64,000 nt of DNA from RH-AL1 sp965198495 (lineage in GTDB: Bacteria; Pseudomonadota; Alphaproteobacteria; Rhizobiales; Beijerinckiaceae): assembly GCA_965198495.1 (NCBI GenBank), contig CBDAPL010000001.1:1302001-1366000 (forward strand), in the 5' to 3' direction. The translations under genes were made by a program, and so were the position numbers. Below the pieces are notes generated by a model. It searched no databases, was not told where the DNA came from, and saw nothing but the letters and a program-made list of their open reading frames with translations. Numbering within the stretch: position 1 is the stretch's first letter; each line of letters begins with the position of its first letter. This document shows, piece by piece, positions 33,497-43,336 of this stretch.

Positions 33497-36400
33497 ATGA
33501 ACCGCTGGTTCGGCATGCTCATCGCCCACCGCTGGATCGTGCTCGCGATCGCGCTACTCGGCGCTGCCGGCGGCCTCGTCAACCTCCGCGGCTTCTCGAT
33601 CGACGCCGTGCCCGACATCTCGCCCAAGCAGGTGATGATCCTGACCGTGTCGCCGGGGCTCGGACCGTTGGAGGTCGAGCGCCTCGTCACCTTCCCGATC
33701 GAGAACGCCATGGCCGGGGTGCCGGGGCTCAAGGACGTGCGCTCGACCTCGCGCTTCGGCGTCTCGGCGGTCTACGTCACCTTCGACGCGTCGGTCGCGC
33801 TGAGCGAGGCGCGATCCCAAGTGTTCGAGCGCTTGGCGGACGCCAGGGCGACGATGCCGAGCGGCGTCGGCGAGCCGCACATGGGACCGACCGCGACGGG
33901 GCTTGGCGAGGTCTACCAGTTCGAGGTGCGCGGACCCGGCTACCCCGCTATGGAGCTGCGGCGCCTGCTGCAATGGACGATCGCGCCGCAGCTGCGGCTG
34001 ACGACCGGCGTCGCCGACGTCAACATTTACGGCGGCGAGATGCCGACCTACGAGGTGCAGGTCTCCGCCGATGCCCTGCGCCGCTACGGCGTGACCTTCG
34101 CCCAGGTCTACGCGGCGATCGGCGCCAACAACGCGGCGCGGGGCGGTGCTTCCATCGAGCACAACGATCAGCAGGAGGTCATCCGCGGCCTCGGCCTCGT
34201 CAAGACCACGGCGGATCTCGCAAAGACGGTCGTGACGACGGGCGAGGGCGGCATTCCGGTCACCCTCGACATGCTGGGCAAGGTCGTCGAGGCGCCCCGC
34301 GCCCGGCTCGGCGCCGTGTCGCACGACGCCGCCGGCGAGACCGTCGTCGGCGTCACCCTGATGCAGTACGGCAGCAACGCCAACGAGGTCGTGGGTGCGA
34401 TCAAGGCGACGCTCGACAGGGTCGCCGGCCAACTGCCGCCCGGCGTCGAGATCAAGCCCTATTACGACCGCAGCGCGCTCGTCGATCGCACGATCCACAC
34501 GGTCGCCCACAACCTTGGTGAGGGCGCCGCCCTCGTCGTGATCGTCCTGCTGGTGCTGCTCGGCAGCATCCGCGCCGGTCTCCTCGTCGCGCTGGCGATC
34601 CCGCTTTCCATGCTGATGGCGCTCGGCGGCATGCGCACCCTCGGCCTGTCCGGCAACCTCATGAGCCTTGGCGCCATCGACTTCGGCCTGATCGTCGACG
34701 GCTCCGTCGTGATGATCGAGAACGTGCTGCGCGCCCGCGCCCACGCGCCGGATCGCCCGGCGGCCGACGTGATCCGCGAGGCCGTGGCGGAGGTGGCGCG
34801 GCCGATCCTGTTCGCCGTCGCGATCATCATCCTCGTCTATCTGCCGATCCTCGCGCTTAGCGGCGTCGCCGGCAAGATGTTCCGGCCGATGGCGATCACC
34901 GTCATCCTCGCCCTGGCGAGCGCGCTCGTCCTGACGATGACCGTCACCCCGGCGCTCGCGGCCGCGTTCCTCTCAGGGGTTCGCGTCAAAGAGCGGGAAA
35001 CCTTCGTCATCCGCGCGGTCCGGCGCGGATACACGCCGCTCCTCAAGCTTGCCAGTCGGCACGCGCTGGTGACGCTGACGATCAGCCTCGCCCTGTTCGC
35101 CGGCAGCTGCGTCCTGGCGACCCAGCTCGGCGGCGAGTTCCTGCCGCAGCTCGCGGAAGGCTCAATCGTCGTGACGTCGGAGAAGCTGCCCGGCATCAAC
35201 CTCAATGCGTCGCTCCGGACGGTCCGGCAGATCGAGGCGGCGCTCAAGACCTTCCCCGAAGTGAGGAAGGTCGTCTCTCTCACCGGCAGCGCCGAGATCC
35301 CCACCGACCCGATGGGCGTCGAGTCGACCGACAGCTTCATCACGCTGTCGGCGCCCTCCACCTGGACCACCGCGACGACGCAGGACGGGCTCGTCGCCGC
35401 CTTCGAGAAGAAGCTCAAGGCCGATGTGCACGGCGTCGCCTACACGTTCTCGCAGCCGATCCAGATGCGCATGGAGGATCTCCTCGAGGGCGTTCGCGGC
35501 GACGTCGCCATCAGCCTCTACGGTGACAACCTCAAGGTCCTCGAAGACAAGGCTGCCGAGATCGCGCACGTCGTCGAGCAGGTCCGTGGTGCCGCCGACG
35601 TCCAGCCGGAGGCGCAGGCCGGCATGCCCGGCCTCACCATCGCCATCGATCGCGCGAAGGCGGCCCGCTACGGCGTCAACGCGTCCGATATCCTCGACAC
35701 GGTCGAGAGCGTGGGCGGCCGCGTCACCGGTATGGTCTACGGCGACGACAACTCGATCACCGACATCGTGGTCCGCCTTGCGCCCGGCGACCGCGACGAC
35801 GTCGAGCGCGTGCGCAGCCTCCCGGCCGGGATGAACGGCAAGCGGCTGATGCCTTTGTCGATGGTGGCGTCCGTCGACGTCGGGACCGGGCCGGCGCAGA
35901 TCAGCCGCGATCGACTGCAGCGCCGCATCTCGATCCAGGCCAACGTGCGCGGGCGCGACGCGCAGAGCTTCGTCGCCGAGGCGCAGGCGGCCGTCCGCGA
36001 CAAGGTCAAGCTGCCGCCGCGCTATTCCGTCGAGTGGAGCGGCCAGTTCAAGAACTTCCAGGAGGCGACCGCGCGCCTGTCGATCGTCGTGCCGGTCGCG
36101 CTCGCCGCGATCCTCCTGCTGCTCGTCATCATGTTCGGCAACCTCAGGCTCGCCGCCCTCATCTTCCTCAACGTGCCGATCGCCGCGACCGGCGGCATCG
36201 TGGCCCTGACGCTGCGCGGCATGCCGTTCTCGATCTCGGCGGCGATCGGCTTCATCGCCACCTTCGGCATCGCGATCCTGAACGGCGTCGTGCTGACGAG
36301 CTACATCGACCACCTCCGCAAGGAGGGTGCCGACGCGCGGACGGCAGCGACGCTGGCGGCCGAAATGCGGCTGCGTCCCGTTGTGATGACGGCGATGGTG

Positions 36401-36643
36401 GCGACCTTGGGCTTCCTCCCGATGGCGCTGTCGACGAGCGCCGGCGCCGAGGTGCAGAGGCCGCTGGCAACGGTCGTCATCGGCGGTCTGATCTCGGCGA
36501 CCCTTCTGACGCTCGTGGTGCTGCCGGCGATCTATCCGGCCATCGCCGACGCCCGCCTGCGCGACCTGTTCCGCCGTTCGAAGCGCGACAAGGCGCGAGC
36601 CGCACCGGCCGGCGACGGTCGCCTAGCGGAACACCCGCGATGA
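33497..36643 (+). CDS. CzcA-type heavy-metal RND efflux pump
   Basis: 1048 residues, the usual HME-RND length, with twelve expected membrane segments and two large periplasmic loops. The signature in the fourth segment, LGAIDFGLIVDGSVVMIENV, has the DFGxxVDG form of CzcA-like divalent-cation pumps rather than the form of CusA Cu/Ag pumps. Other family marks are RFGVSAVYVTFD, ANNAARGGASIEHNDQQ and LIFLNVPIAATGGIVALTLR. It extrudes metal with proton exchange, probably Zn, Co, Cd or Ni; the exact ion is not readable. ATGA overlap with the next gene. Confidence 0.88.
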   Translation: MNRWFGMLIAHRWIVLAIALLGAAGGLVNLRGFSIDAVPDISPKQVMILTVSPGLGPLEVERLVTFPIENAMAGVPGLKDVRSTSRFGVSAVYVTFDASVALSEARSQVFERLADARATMPSGVGEPHMGPTATGLGEVYQFEVRGPGYPAMELRRLLQWTIAPQLRLTTGVADVNIYGGEMPTYEVQVSADALRRYGVTFAQVYAAIGANNAARGGASIEHNDQQEVIRGLGLVKTTADLAKTVVTTGEGGIPVTLDMLGKVVEAPRARLGAVSHDAAGETVVGVTLMQYGSNANEVVGAIKATLDRVAGQLPPGVEIKPYYDRSALVDRTIHTVAHNLGEGAALVVIVLLVLLGSIRAGLLVALAIPLSMLMALGGMRTLGLSGNLMSLGAIDFGLIVDGSVVMIENVLRARAHAPDRPAADVIREAVAEVARPILFAVAIIILVYLPILALSGVAGKMFRPMAITVILALASALVLTMTVTPALAAAFLSGVRVKERETFVIRAVRRGYTPLLKLASRHALVTLTISLALFAGSCVLATQLGGEFLPQLAEGSIVVTSEKLPGINLNASLRTVRQIEAALKTFPEVRKVVSLTGSAEIPTDPMGVESTDSFITLSAPSTWTTATTQDGLVAAFEKKLKADVHGVAYTFSQPIQMRMEDLLEGVRGDVAISLYGDNLKVLEDKAAEIAHVVEQVRGAADVQPEAQAGMPGLTIAIDRAKAARYGVNASDILDTVESVGGRVTGMVYGDDNSITDIVVRLAPGDRDDVERVRSLPAGMNGKRLMPLSMVASVDVGTGPAQISRDRLQRRISIQANVRGRDAQSFVAEAQAAVRDKVKLPPRYSVEWSGQFKNFQEATARLSIVVPVALAAILLLLVIMFGNLRLAALIFLNVPIAATGGIVALTLRGMPFSISAAIGFIATFGIAILNGVVLTSYIDHLRKEGADARTAATLAAEMRLRPVVMTAMVATLGFLPMALSTSAGAEVQRPLATVVIGGLISATLLTLVVLPAIYPAIADARLRDLFRRSKRDKARAAPAGDGRLAEHPR

Positions 36644-38199
36644 CGCGTCCGACCGCCGGCCGAGCGCGTGAGTGCGCGAGCGGGCACCGAGTTCTCGCTG
36701 TCGCGCTTGTCGGCGCCGCCGTGGCTTTGTCGGGCTGCGTCGTCGGTCCGAACTACGCGCCGCCCGCCCCGCCGTTGGTCGAGCGATACACCAAGGAGCC
36801 GCTGCGCCAGCCCAGCGGCGCGAGCGGGATCGCCACCGCGCAGGGCGGGCCGGCCGCCCAGGCTTTCGTGACCGGCGGCGACGTCAAGGGTCACTGGTGG
36901 ACCCTGTTCCATTCCAGGGACCTCGACCGGCTCGTGGAGGAAGCGCTCGCCCACAATCCGAACCTCGAGGCGGCGCAGGCCGCGCTCGATCGATCCTTCG
37001 AGGATGTCCAGGCGCAGCGCGGCACTCTGTTCCCGAGCGTCTCGACAAACGATCAGGCGTCTTACCAAAAGGCGCCGGCCGGCGGTCTGCAGAGCCCGCT
37101 CACGAACCAGGCCCGCTACACCTACGCGCTGTTCACGCCCCGCATCGCGGTGTCCTACGCGCCGGACGTGTTCGGCGGCGGCCTGCGCCAGATCGAGTCG
37201 CTCGAGGCCCGCCACGAGAACCAGCGCTTCCAGCTGGAGGCGGCCTACCTCACCCTGACCACCAACGTCGTCCTCGCCGCCATCCAGGAAGCCTCGCTGC
37301 GCGAGCAGATCGCCACCGTTCACAAGGTGATCGACGCGCAGACCGAGATCCTCACGCTCGACGAGAAGGCGTTCGCGCTGAAGGAGGTCGCGCGCGCCGA
37401 CGTGGTCCAGCAGATGGCAGCGCTCGGCCAGTCCCAGCAGTTGCTCGCGCCGTTGGAGAAGCAGCTCGCGATCCAGCGCAACATCCTCACGGACCTGGCG
37501 GGCCGGCCGCCCAGCGAGGAGATATCGCCATCCTTCAAGTTCGCCTCGTTGCGGCTGCCGACGAAGCTGCCGGTCAGCTTCCCCTCGACGCTCGTGCTGC
37601 AACGGCCCGACGTGCGCGCCGCCGACGCGGCGGTTCACCAGGCCGGAGCGGACGTCGGCGTCGCCTTGGCGAACCGCCTACCGCAATTCCGGGTTTCGGG
37701 CGACGCCGGGTCGAGCGCGATCAACCTGACCCAGCTCTTCGGCGGACCGGCCGGCTTCTACAGCATCGTCGGGGCGGTCAGCGCACCGCTGTTCGACGCC
37801 GGGACGCTGTACCATCGGCAGCGCGCGAGCGAAGACGCCCTACTGGAGGCCGAGGCGCGCTACAAGTCCGCTGTCCTCGCCGCTTTCCAGAGCGTCGCCG
37901 ACGCGTTGCGGGCGTTGCAGTCGGACGCGCAGGCGGTGAAGGCCGCGACCACCACGGAGAAGGCCGCGGCCGAGGGCTTCGACATCATGAGGAAGGAGCA
38001 AATCGTCGGCGGGGCCAACAACCTGCAGGTCTTCCTGTCGCAACAGGTCTACCTTTCGGCCCTGACGAGTTCGGTCCAGGCGCGGGCGGCGCAATACATC
38101 GACACCGTCGCGCTGTTCCAGGCGCTCGGCGGCGGATGGTGGAACCGGTCGGACCCTCGTCCGCCTTCGCCGGACGATGACTTCTTCAAGTTCCTATGA
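36640..38199 (+). CDS. Outer-membrane efflux channel, NodT/TolC family lipoprotein
   Basis: 519 residues; ATG 36640 overlaps the pump stop. The lipoprotein signal VALVGAAVALSGC predicts lipidation at the Cys of LSGC, followed by the classic CVVGPNYAPPAPP start of NodT-type channels. Two outer-membrane efflux repeats follow (DLDRLVEEALAHNPNLEAAQ, and LQRPDVRAADAAVHQAGADV). It forms the exit duct for the adaptor-pump pair; the three genes make a complete tripartite system. Confidence 0.88.
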   Translation: MTRPTAGRARECASGHRVLAVALVGAAVALSGCVVGPNYAPPAPPLVERYTKEPLRQPSGASGIATAQGGPAAQAFVTGGDVKGHWWTLFHSRDLDRLVEEALAHNPNLEAAQAALDRSFEDVQAQRGTLFPSVSTNDQASYQKAPAGGLQSPLTNQARYTYALFTPRIAVSYAPDVFGGGLRQIESLEARHENQRFQLEAAYLTLTTNVVLAAIQEASLREQIATVHKVIDAQTEILTLDEKAFALKEVARADVVQQMAALGQSQQLLAPLEKQLAIQRNILTDLAGRPPSEEISPSFKFASLRLPTKLPVSFPSTLVLQRPDVRAADAAVHQAGADVGVALANRLPQFRVSGDAGSSAINLTQLFGGPAGFYSIVGAVSAPLFDAGTLYHRQRASEDALLEAEARYKSAVLAAFQSVADALRALQSDAQAVKAATTTEKAAAEGFDIMRKEQIVGGANNLQVFLSQQVYLSALTSSVQARAAQYIDTVALFQALGGGWWNRSDPRPPSPDDDFFKFL

Positions 38200-38583
38200 C
38201 GACGGCCCGGCCTATGGTCGGCTCGGAGGTTCAGTGCTCGGGCTCCACAACGATGGAGGCACACAAGAAGCGATGCCCGCGACATAGGCCACAAGTTGCA
38301 GCGCGCCCACGTCTCCGACAAGGTCGCGGACGCGATCCTCGTCGGAGTCGACCTCGGACTGAACCTGAAGGTGTTTCGGCCAGCAGATCTCGCCTCAGCG
38401 TTCTTCTTCCGACCGCTGTTGGCCGCGAAGTAATGGTCATGGAACGATCTGAGCACGATCCGGGAATCCGTAAGCGGACGCGCCATGCGTCTACTTTCCG
38501 GACGATTACCGTGTCTGCATGCCAGATACAAAAAAGGACCGCCAAGTGGCGAACCCTCTCAAGTTAGGTCAGGCGGCTTAAAA
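38200..38583. other. Gap between the efflux operon and the katG remnant
   Basis: One plus-strand stretch without a start (AHVSDKVADAILVGVDLGLN then LKVFRPADLASAFF, stop near 38433) looks somewhat protein-like and may be a gene remnant. No terminator hairpin is obvious after the efflux operon. Nothing else is supportable. Confidence 0.3.
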
Positions 38584-40012
38584 TCACGCCGCCATGGGCG
38601 CGTAGCGCCTGTGGCCCTTCACGTCATAGCGATCGAGCCATGACCTTGTCCCAGGCCTTGATGAACTCCTTAACGAAGCGCTTGTGGCCGTCGCTGCCGG
38701 CATAGACGTCGGCGATCGAGCGCAATTGCGAGTTCGAGCCGAAGACTAGGTCGTTGCGAGTTTCCTTGAACTTGGTCGTGCCGCTTGCGCGATCCTTGAG
38801 GGTGAAGCGCGTTCCCTCGGGATCGGCCTTCTCCCACACCAGATCGACATCGGTAATATTGACGAAGAAGTCGTTCGTTAGCACACCGACCTTGTCTGTA
38901 AAGACTCCGTGGTCAAACCCGTCATGGTTGAGGTTGAGGACACGAAATCCGCCGGTCAGGACCGTCCATTCCGGCGCCGTCAGCTTCATCAGGTTGGCCT
39001 TGTCGAGAAAGAATTTCTCCGGCGCCACACCCTGCGAAATGTTTCGGAAATAATCACCGACGTAGTTGCGGAAGCCGTCGACGACCGGCTTCAGCCACTC
39101 GAACATCTCGAGATCTGTGAGCTCCTGCGTGGTGTCCACGCGGCCCGGCGTGAACGGAACCGAAGCCTCCACGCCGGCATCTTTCGCCGCCTTTTCCACG
39201 GCGGCGCAGCCACCCAGCACGATCAGATCGGCGAGCGAGATCTTCTTGCCGGCGCCTTGCTTGCCGTTAAAGTCAGCCATGATCGCGCGCAGCTTCTCCA
39301 CCACGGGCGCGGCCCGGCGGTTGACCGCCCAATCCTTCTGCGGGGCGAGCGCGAGGCGACCGCCGTTGGCGCCGCCACGCTTATCGCTGTCGCGATAAGT
39401 AGACGCTGCCGAGAAGGCCGTGAAGGCCAAGTCGGACACCGACGCGCCCGACGCCAGGATCGCCCGCTTTATTGTGGCCACCTCGCCCTCGCCGACGAGC
39501 TCGTAATTGCGGTCGGGTAGCGGGTCTTGCCACAGCAGGCCGTTCTCGATCGCCACTTCTGGGCCCAAGTAACGAAACTTGGGTCCCAGTCGCGGTGCGT
39601 GAGCTTGTACCATGCCTTGGAGAACGCCTGCGTGAAGGCATCGAAGTCGGCCAGGAACTTCTCGCAGACCCTGCGATAGTCGGGGTCCACCTTCAGCGCG
39701 ATGTCGCTGGTCATCATCATGAGGTCGTTCATTTGACCCGGGACATGTGCGTCCGGCGTCCTCGGCGCATTCGGATCCTTCGGCTTCCATTGCAGGGCGC
39801 CGGCCGGGCTCTTGGTCTGTTCCCAATCGAATTTGAAGAGGTTTTCGAGGTAGCTGTTATCCCACTGCGTCGGGTTCGGCGTCCAACTGCCCTCGATGCC
39901 ATTGGTCATCGTATATTGAGCGAAGCCGGGACCCTTGGGGTTGTGCCAGCCGAGGCCCATGGCCTCCATCGGCGCGATTTCGGGCGGCGGCCCCACCTCG
40001 ACGGCAAGCAAT
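38584..40012 (-). pseudogene. katG: katG catalase-peroxidase remnant, C-terminal ~60%
   Basis: Minus-strand pieces match KatG from VEVGPPPEIAPMEAMGLGWH through YLENLFKFDWEQTKSPAGAL and FSKAWYKLTHRD. A one-base shift at ~39580 gives GPKFRYLGPEVA, then LADLIVLGGCAAVEKAAKDA and LTGGFRVLNLNHDGF. A last shift near 38640 leads to the proper tail LDRYDVKGHRRYAPMAA at 38584. The first ~280 residues, holding the distal Arg-Trp-His and proximal His, are missing and replaced by a hepT remnant, so no catalase activity is possible. Confidence 0.85.
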
Positions 40013-40256
40013 GATGCACCGTGTCCCACAGGTCGTTTTCGACCACGTTCTCGTAGTTTTGCCGGAAGACGTTGCCGATCCCCATGATCTTCTTCCACGG
40101 CAGAGCGGCATGCGCCTCACGGAAGCTGGCCGGCAACCGCCGCGCCGGCTCGGAGATGATCTCAAGGGCGCGCGTGGTGGCGTAGAATTGCTGGCGCGAA
40201 GCAATGATGTTTCCAGTGTGCAAAAGGATTGCGCAAAAGGAAAGCACAACGATATC
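40013..40256 (-). pseudogene. HepT-like (DUF86) toxin remnant
   Basis: Reads YATTRALEIISEPARRLPAS, FREAHAALPWKKIMGIGNVF, RQNYENVVENDLWDTVHHCL P, matching the second half of HepT-type ribonuclease toxins, whose partner is the MntA nucleotidyltransferase. The RxxxxxY/H active region has Gln where His is usual (FRQNY). The N-terminus is degenerate, no mntA is nearby, and the end is fused to katG sequence, so it is not functional. Confidence 0.55.
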
Positions 40257-40274
40257 AACGAGCTTTTTCGATTG

Positions 40275-40301
40275 CGCAATTCTTGATTTGTGCACAACTC
40301 G
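40275..40301. repeat. TCTTGATTTrTGCAC motif, copy 1
   Basis: TTGCGCAATTCTTGATTTGT GCACAAC. The same ~26-bp dyad-like motif occurs at 43042-43068 and 46866-46892. See finding. Confidence 0.45.
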
Positions 40302-40321
40302 CCGCTGCCGGATCGACCTAG

Positions 40322-42235
40322 CTATTGCAGGATGATCGCTTGACCTTGGTCGGCGCTACGCAGCGTTTTCTTGGACGTGGGGATAGCGGGCTGATGGACA
40401 CCCCGCCACGATTGTATCAAATCTGGTACCTGGGCTGCCGCGATAGCTTTTGAGAACAGGTAACCTTGGCCAAGGTCGCAGTGCCGCCGCTTCAGGAACT
40501 CCAATTGGGGTCCGGTTTCTATCCCTTCCGCCACAATGCCAAGTCCCAAACTCTGGGCGAGGCTGATCACCCCGTGAACTATGGCGGCGGCTTCGTGCTC
40601 GCTGTCGATCTTCCCGATGAATGAGCGGTCGAGTTTCAGCCAGTCGACGCGGAAATCACGAAGGTGCGTTAGAGACGCAAAGCCAGTTCCGAAGTCGTCC
40701 AATGATACCTGAATGCCAGCCGACCTGAGGTCCTGAATGACAGCCTTTATGGAACCCGTGCTTTGCCCGAGAAACACGCTTTCGGTAACCTCCACCTGCA
40801 GGGCCCCTGGCCGCAGCCCCGCATTGGACAAATGCTGGAGGATCCGACAGGGCAATTCCTTCGTGAGGTCCCACTCCGTCGCGTTGAGAGCGACGCTGCC
40901 AAAGGCAATGCCGTTCGCCGACCAGGTGGCCATGTCTTGGATGACCTGCTCCAACATGACCCGGCTAAGTTCAACAGTCAGTGAGGGATCGCTGAAGGCT
41001 GCGTCGATATCGGATGGGGGGCGAATTCCGTCCGGTCTTTCTAGGCGAAGAAGAGCCTCGAAGCCGACGACTCGTCCTGTGCTAAGGGCGATTTTTGGCT
41101 GATAGAAAGGGACGATCTGCCCGTCCCTCAGCGCTTCACGCGCCCGAGACAGTTTGTTCACCCGCATCAGAATGCGGTTTTGCATTTCGGGGCGGAAAAC
41201 GGCAAGGCGGTCGCGACCGCTTTGTTTGGCCGCGTAGAGGGCTATGTCGGCCCCTTTCAACAAACGCTTCGCATCCGAGGCGTCGTCCGGGAACACACTG
41301 ATTCCGATGCTCGCTCGGCAACTGGCATCGCCGCCCTCGACGCGGATAGGCATTCGCAACGCCTCTAACAGGTCCTCGGCGATCCGTTCAGCTTCAATTG
41401 ACGCGGATATGGACGGCAGAAGCACCGAAAACTCATCACCGCCGATCCTGGCAGCCAGCGCGGAGACGGGCAGGCACGTCCTGATCTTCTGAGCCACATC
41501 CTTGAGAAGGGCGTCTCCTGCATCGTGCCAACGGGTGTCATTGACTTCTTTGAAGCTGTCCAGGTCGATAAAAAGCACGGCGGCCCTGTGCCCCTCTGAG
41601 GTTGCGGCCTCCATCGCTCCTTCCAAGCCTTCGCGGAACGCCATGCGGTTCGGCAGCCCGGTCAGTTCATCCGTCTTCGTGGCATCATCGAGAGCCAAAT
41701 TGGCGCGGTGAAGCTTAAGTTGTGTGAGAGCAATCGCGCCCAAATCGTTCAACACTTTCCGATGACGCGCAGAGAAACGTCTCGGCTTGGTGTCGAGGCA
41801 GCAAAGGGTAGCGACAGGAATGCCCGGCTCTAAAGGGAGCGGCACTCCCGCATAGAAGCGAAGGCCAACACCACCGGTGACAAGGGGATTTGTCGCGAAG
41901 CGTGGGTCGTCTTGCGCGTCTGGCACAACGACGACTTCCTCTCCCAGGATGGTGTAGTTGCAGAATGCGATCTCCCTTGGCATGCGGTCAGAGGTTAGGC
42001 CGCTGCTGCTGTGCAGCCACTGACTGTCTTCGTCCAGCAAGGTAATCGCAACCATCGGAACGGCCAAAAGCTCCCGTGCAAACGTGCAAATTTGATCGAG
42101 AACGATGCTGGAGGTTGTGCCGACGATGCGAAGCTCGCGCAGATGGCGCAGGCGCTCAGCCTCGTTGGCCCTTAAGGGATAGGGCATGATGAGGGCCTCG
42201 TTGGAGTTCCCACCGTAAGGCCCGCCGATTAACAA
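40322..42235 (-). CDS. GAF-GGDEF-EAL cyclic-di-GMP enzyme
   Basis: 637 residues; MPYPLRANEAERLRHL at 42187 is the more natural start. A GAF domain (~30-170: FARELLAVPMVAITLLDEDS, REIAFCNYTILG) is followed by a GGDEF domain with intact ARIGGDEFSVLLP (diguanylate cyclase) and an EAL domain with GFEALLRLERPD, LDDFGTGFASLTHLRDF and VDWLKLDRSFIGK (phosphodiesterase). It has no membrane segment. The two opposing activities leave the net effect open. It lies 15 bp downstream of the Crp-type gene, probably in one transcript. Confidence 0.87.
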   Translation of the reverse strand: MLIGGPYGGNSNEALIMPYPLRANEAERLRHLRELRIVGTTSSIVLDQICTFARELLAVPMVAITLLDEDSQWLHSSSGLTSDRMPREIAFCNYTILGEEVVVVPDAQDDPRFATNPLVTGGVGLRFYAGVPLPLEPGIPVATLCCLDTKPRRFSARHRKVLNDLGAIALTQLKLHRANLALDDATKTDELTGLPNRMAFREGLEGAMEAATSEGHRAAVLFIDLDSFKEVNDTRWHDAGDALLKDVAQKIRTCLPVSALAARIGGDEFSVLLPSISASIEAERIAEDLLEALRMPIRVEGGDASCRASIGISVFPDDASDAKRLLKGADIALYAAKQSGRDRLAVFRPEMQNRILMRVNKLSRAREALRDGQIVPFYQPKIALSTGRVVGFEALLRLERPDGIRPPSDIDAAFSDPSLTVELSRVMLEQVIQDMATWSANGIAFGSVALNATEWDLTKELPCRILQHLSNAGLRPGALQVEVTESVFLGQSTGSIKAVIQDLRSAGIQVSLDDFGTGFASLTHLRDFRVDWLKLDRSFIGKIDSEHEAAAIVHGVISLAQSLGLGIVAEGIETGPQLEFLKRRHCDLGQGYLFSKAIAAAQVPDLIQSWRGVHQPAIPTSKKTLRSADQGQAIILQ

Positions 42236-42250
42236 AACTTATAAGAAGTG

Positions 42251-43024
42251 TTAGATCTCGTCGGCGGAAGGCAGTTCTAGATAGCTTGGTTCAAAAGCCC
42301 CTAACGCCTTCAGGCTGACGAGGTCAGTTATTTCGACGTCCTGGGAATTTACAAGCAACAACCCCATGCTCTCGAAGCCTTTGAGCACGCGCCCGACCGT
42401 GTACGGCGGGCATCCAGTGCACTGCGCTAGCTCAAGGTTCCCTAAAGGCAGCTGGCACCTTTGCCCCTGGCACAGACCGGACGTCCGAAATCGCAGCACG
42501 AGTTCAGACAGAAGGTGAGCGATCCTCTCCTGGTCTGTCCGCTGTCCGACGTTCAGGAGCCACTCTCGCTCGATGGCGGCTTCGCGCAGGGTAGCAAGCC
42601 AAAGGCCGCGTGCGACGGTGGGTTGTTCTTCCATCAGCGTCGACAGCGCCGCGTGATCGATTACCGCGATCTGACATGCCGTCAACGTGGTGATCGAGTA
42701 GGTGACTATGGGGTAGAATAGGCCGTGGATGTCGGACCAGTCACCGGGAAGAAGGAAGGTCGTGATTTGCCGCGCCTTCTCCGTGTCGAGGTGTCTGAAT
42801 GCGATTCCGTCGACGAGCAGGTGACAGCTTCTGGATGACTCGCCTTGGGTGCGGATCTTCTGGCCCTTACCGACATCCTCAACGCGAGTGAAAAGGGCAC
42901 TTGCGGCCTCCGCAACCGATCTGGTCATCAAACCGCCCCGTTCGAGGAGGCGCAAAATCTTTGTTGAAGCCATGCCTATCCCGCTGTGTAAAATGCCGAA
43001 CGATGCGCAGTCCGTGCCAATCAT
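42251..43024 (-). CDS. Crp/Fnr-family transcription regulator
   Basis: 257 residues, or 239 from the more typical MASTKILRLLERGGLM at 42970. The cyclic-nucleotide-binding fold spans ~25-140 (VGKGQKIRTQGESSRSCHLL, TTFLLPGDWSDIHGLFYPIV) without the Fnr Fe-S cysteine set. The winged helix is at ~185-225 (LPLGNLELAQCTGCPPYTVG RVLKGFESMGLL). It is of the group found beside signalling genes in methylobacteria and rhizobia; the effector is unknown. A 26-bp dyad motif lies just upstream and could be its own target. Confidence 0.83.
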   Translation of the reverse strand: MIGTDCASFGILHSGIGMASTKILRLLERGGLMTRSVAEAASALFTRVEDVGKGQKIRTQGESSRSCHLLVDGIAFRHLDTEKARQITTFLLPGDWSDIHGLFYPIVTYSITTLTACQIAVIDHAALSTLMEEQPTVARGLWLATLREAAIEREWLLNVGQRTDQERIAHLLSELVLRFRTSGLCQGQRCQLPLGNLELAQCTGCPPYTVGRVLKGFESMGLLLVNSQDVEITDLVSLKALGAFEPSYLELPSADEI

Positions 43025-43041
43025 TCCAGCCCTTTCGGTTG

Positions 43042-43068
43042 GTGCATCACTCTTGATTTATGCACACG
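43042..43068. repeat. TCTTGATTTrTGCAC motif, copy 2 (upstream of the crp-type gene)
   Basis: GTGCATCACTCTTGATTTAT GCACACG, with TGCAT ... ATGCA arms. It lies 18 bp upstream of the longest possible start of the Crp-type gene. Confidence 0.5.
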
Positions 43069-43336
43069 TTCGGTCTCGCAGGGACCGCTATTGCCGACCT
43101 GGCAGCTCTGCTGTGAGTACTAAATCGCTGAAGCCGCCTTGTTCAGGGGCACTAGGAGTCAGTTATACGTTCGCCTTGACAAAACGGGTGCACGCAGCAA
43201 AATCAGTGTCGGACGTGCGAAAGTCACAGCCCGGTAGGTAGTCCGGGCGACGTTTTGCGTTCGTGCAGCTTACATGTCTATCGGAGACGTGGGCAACCTG
43301 TACGTCCTTTCCCGCTCGGCGGGAGAGGAGCGTCCT

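Noticed and set aside
33554..36313. Long minus-strand frames opposite the metal pump
   Set aside because: Low-complexity Asp/Arg/His-rich translations typical of the reverse strand of GC-rich RND genes.
36672..38180. 502-residue frame overlapping the efflux channel gene in another frame
   Set aside because: Arg/Pro-rich off-frame translation; the NodT-type frame has the lipobox and family motifs.
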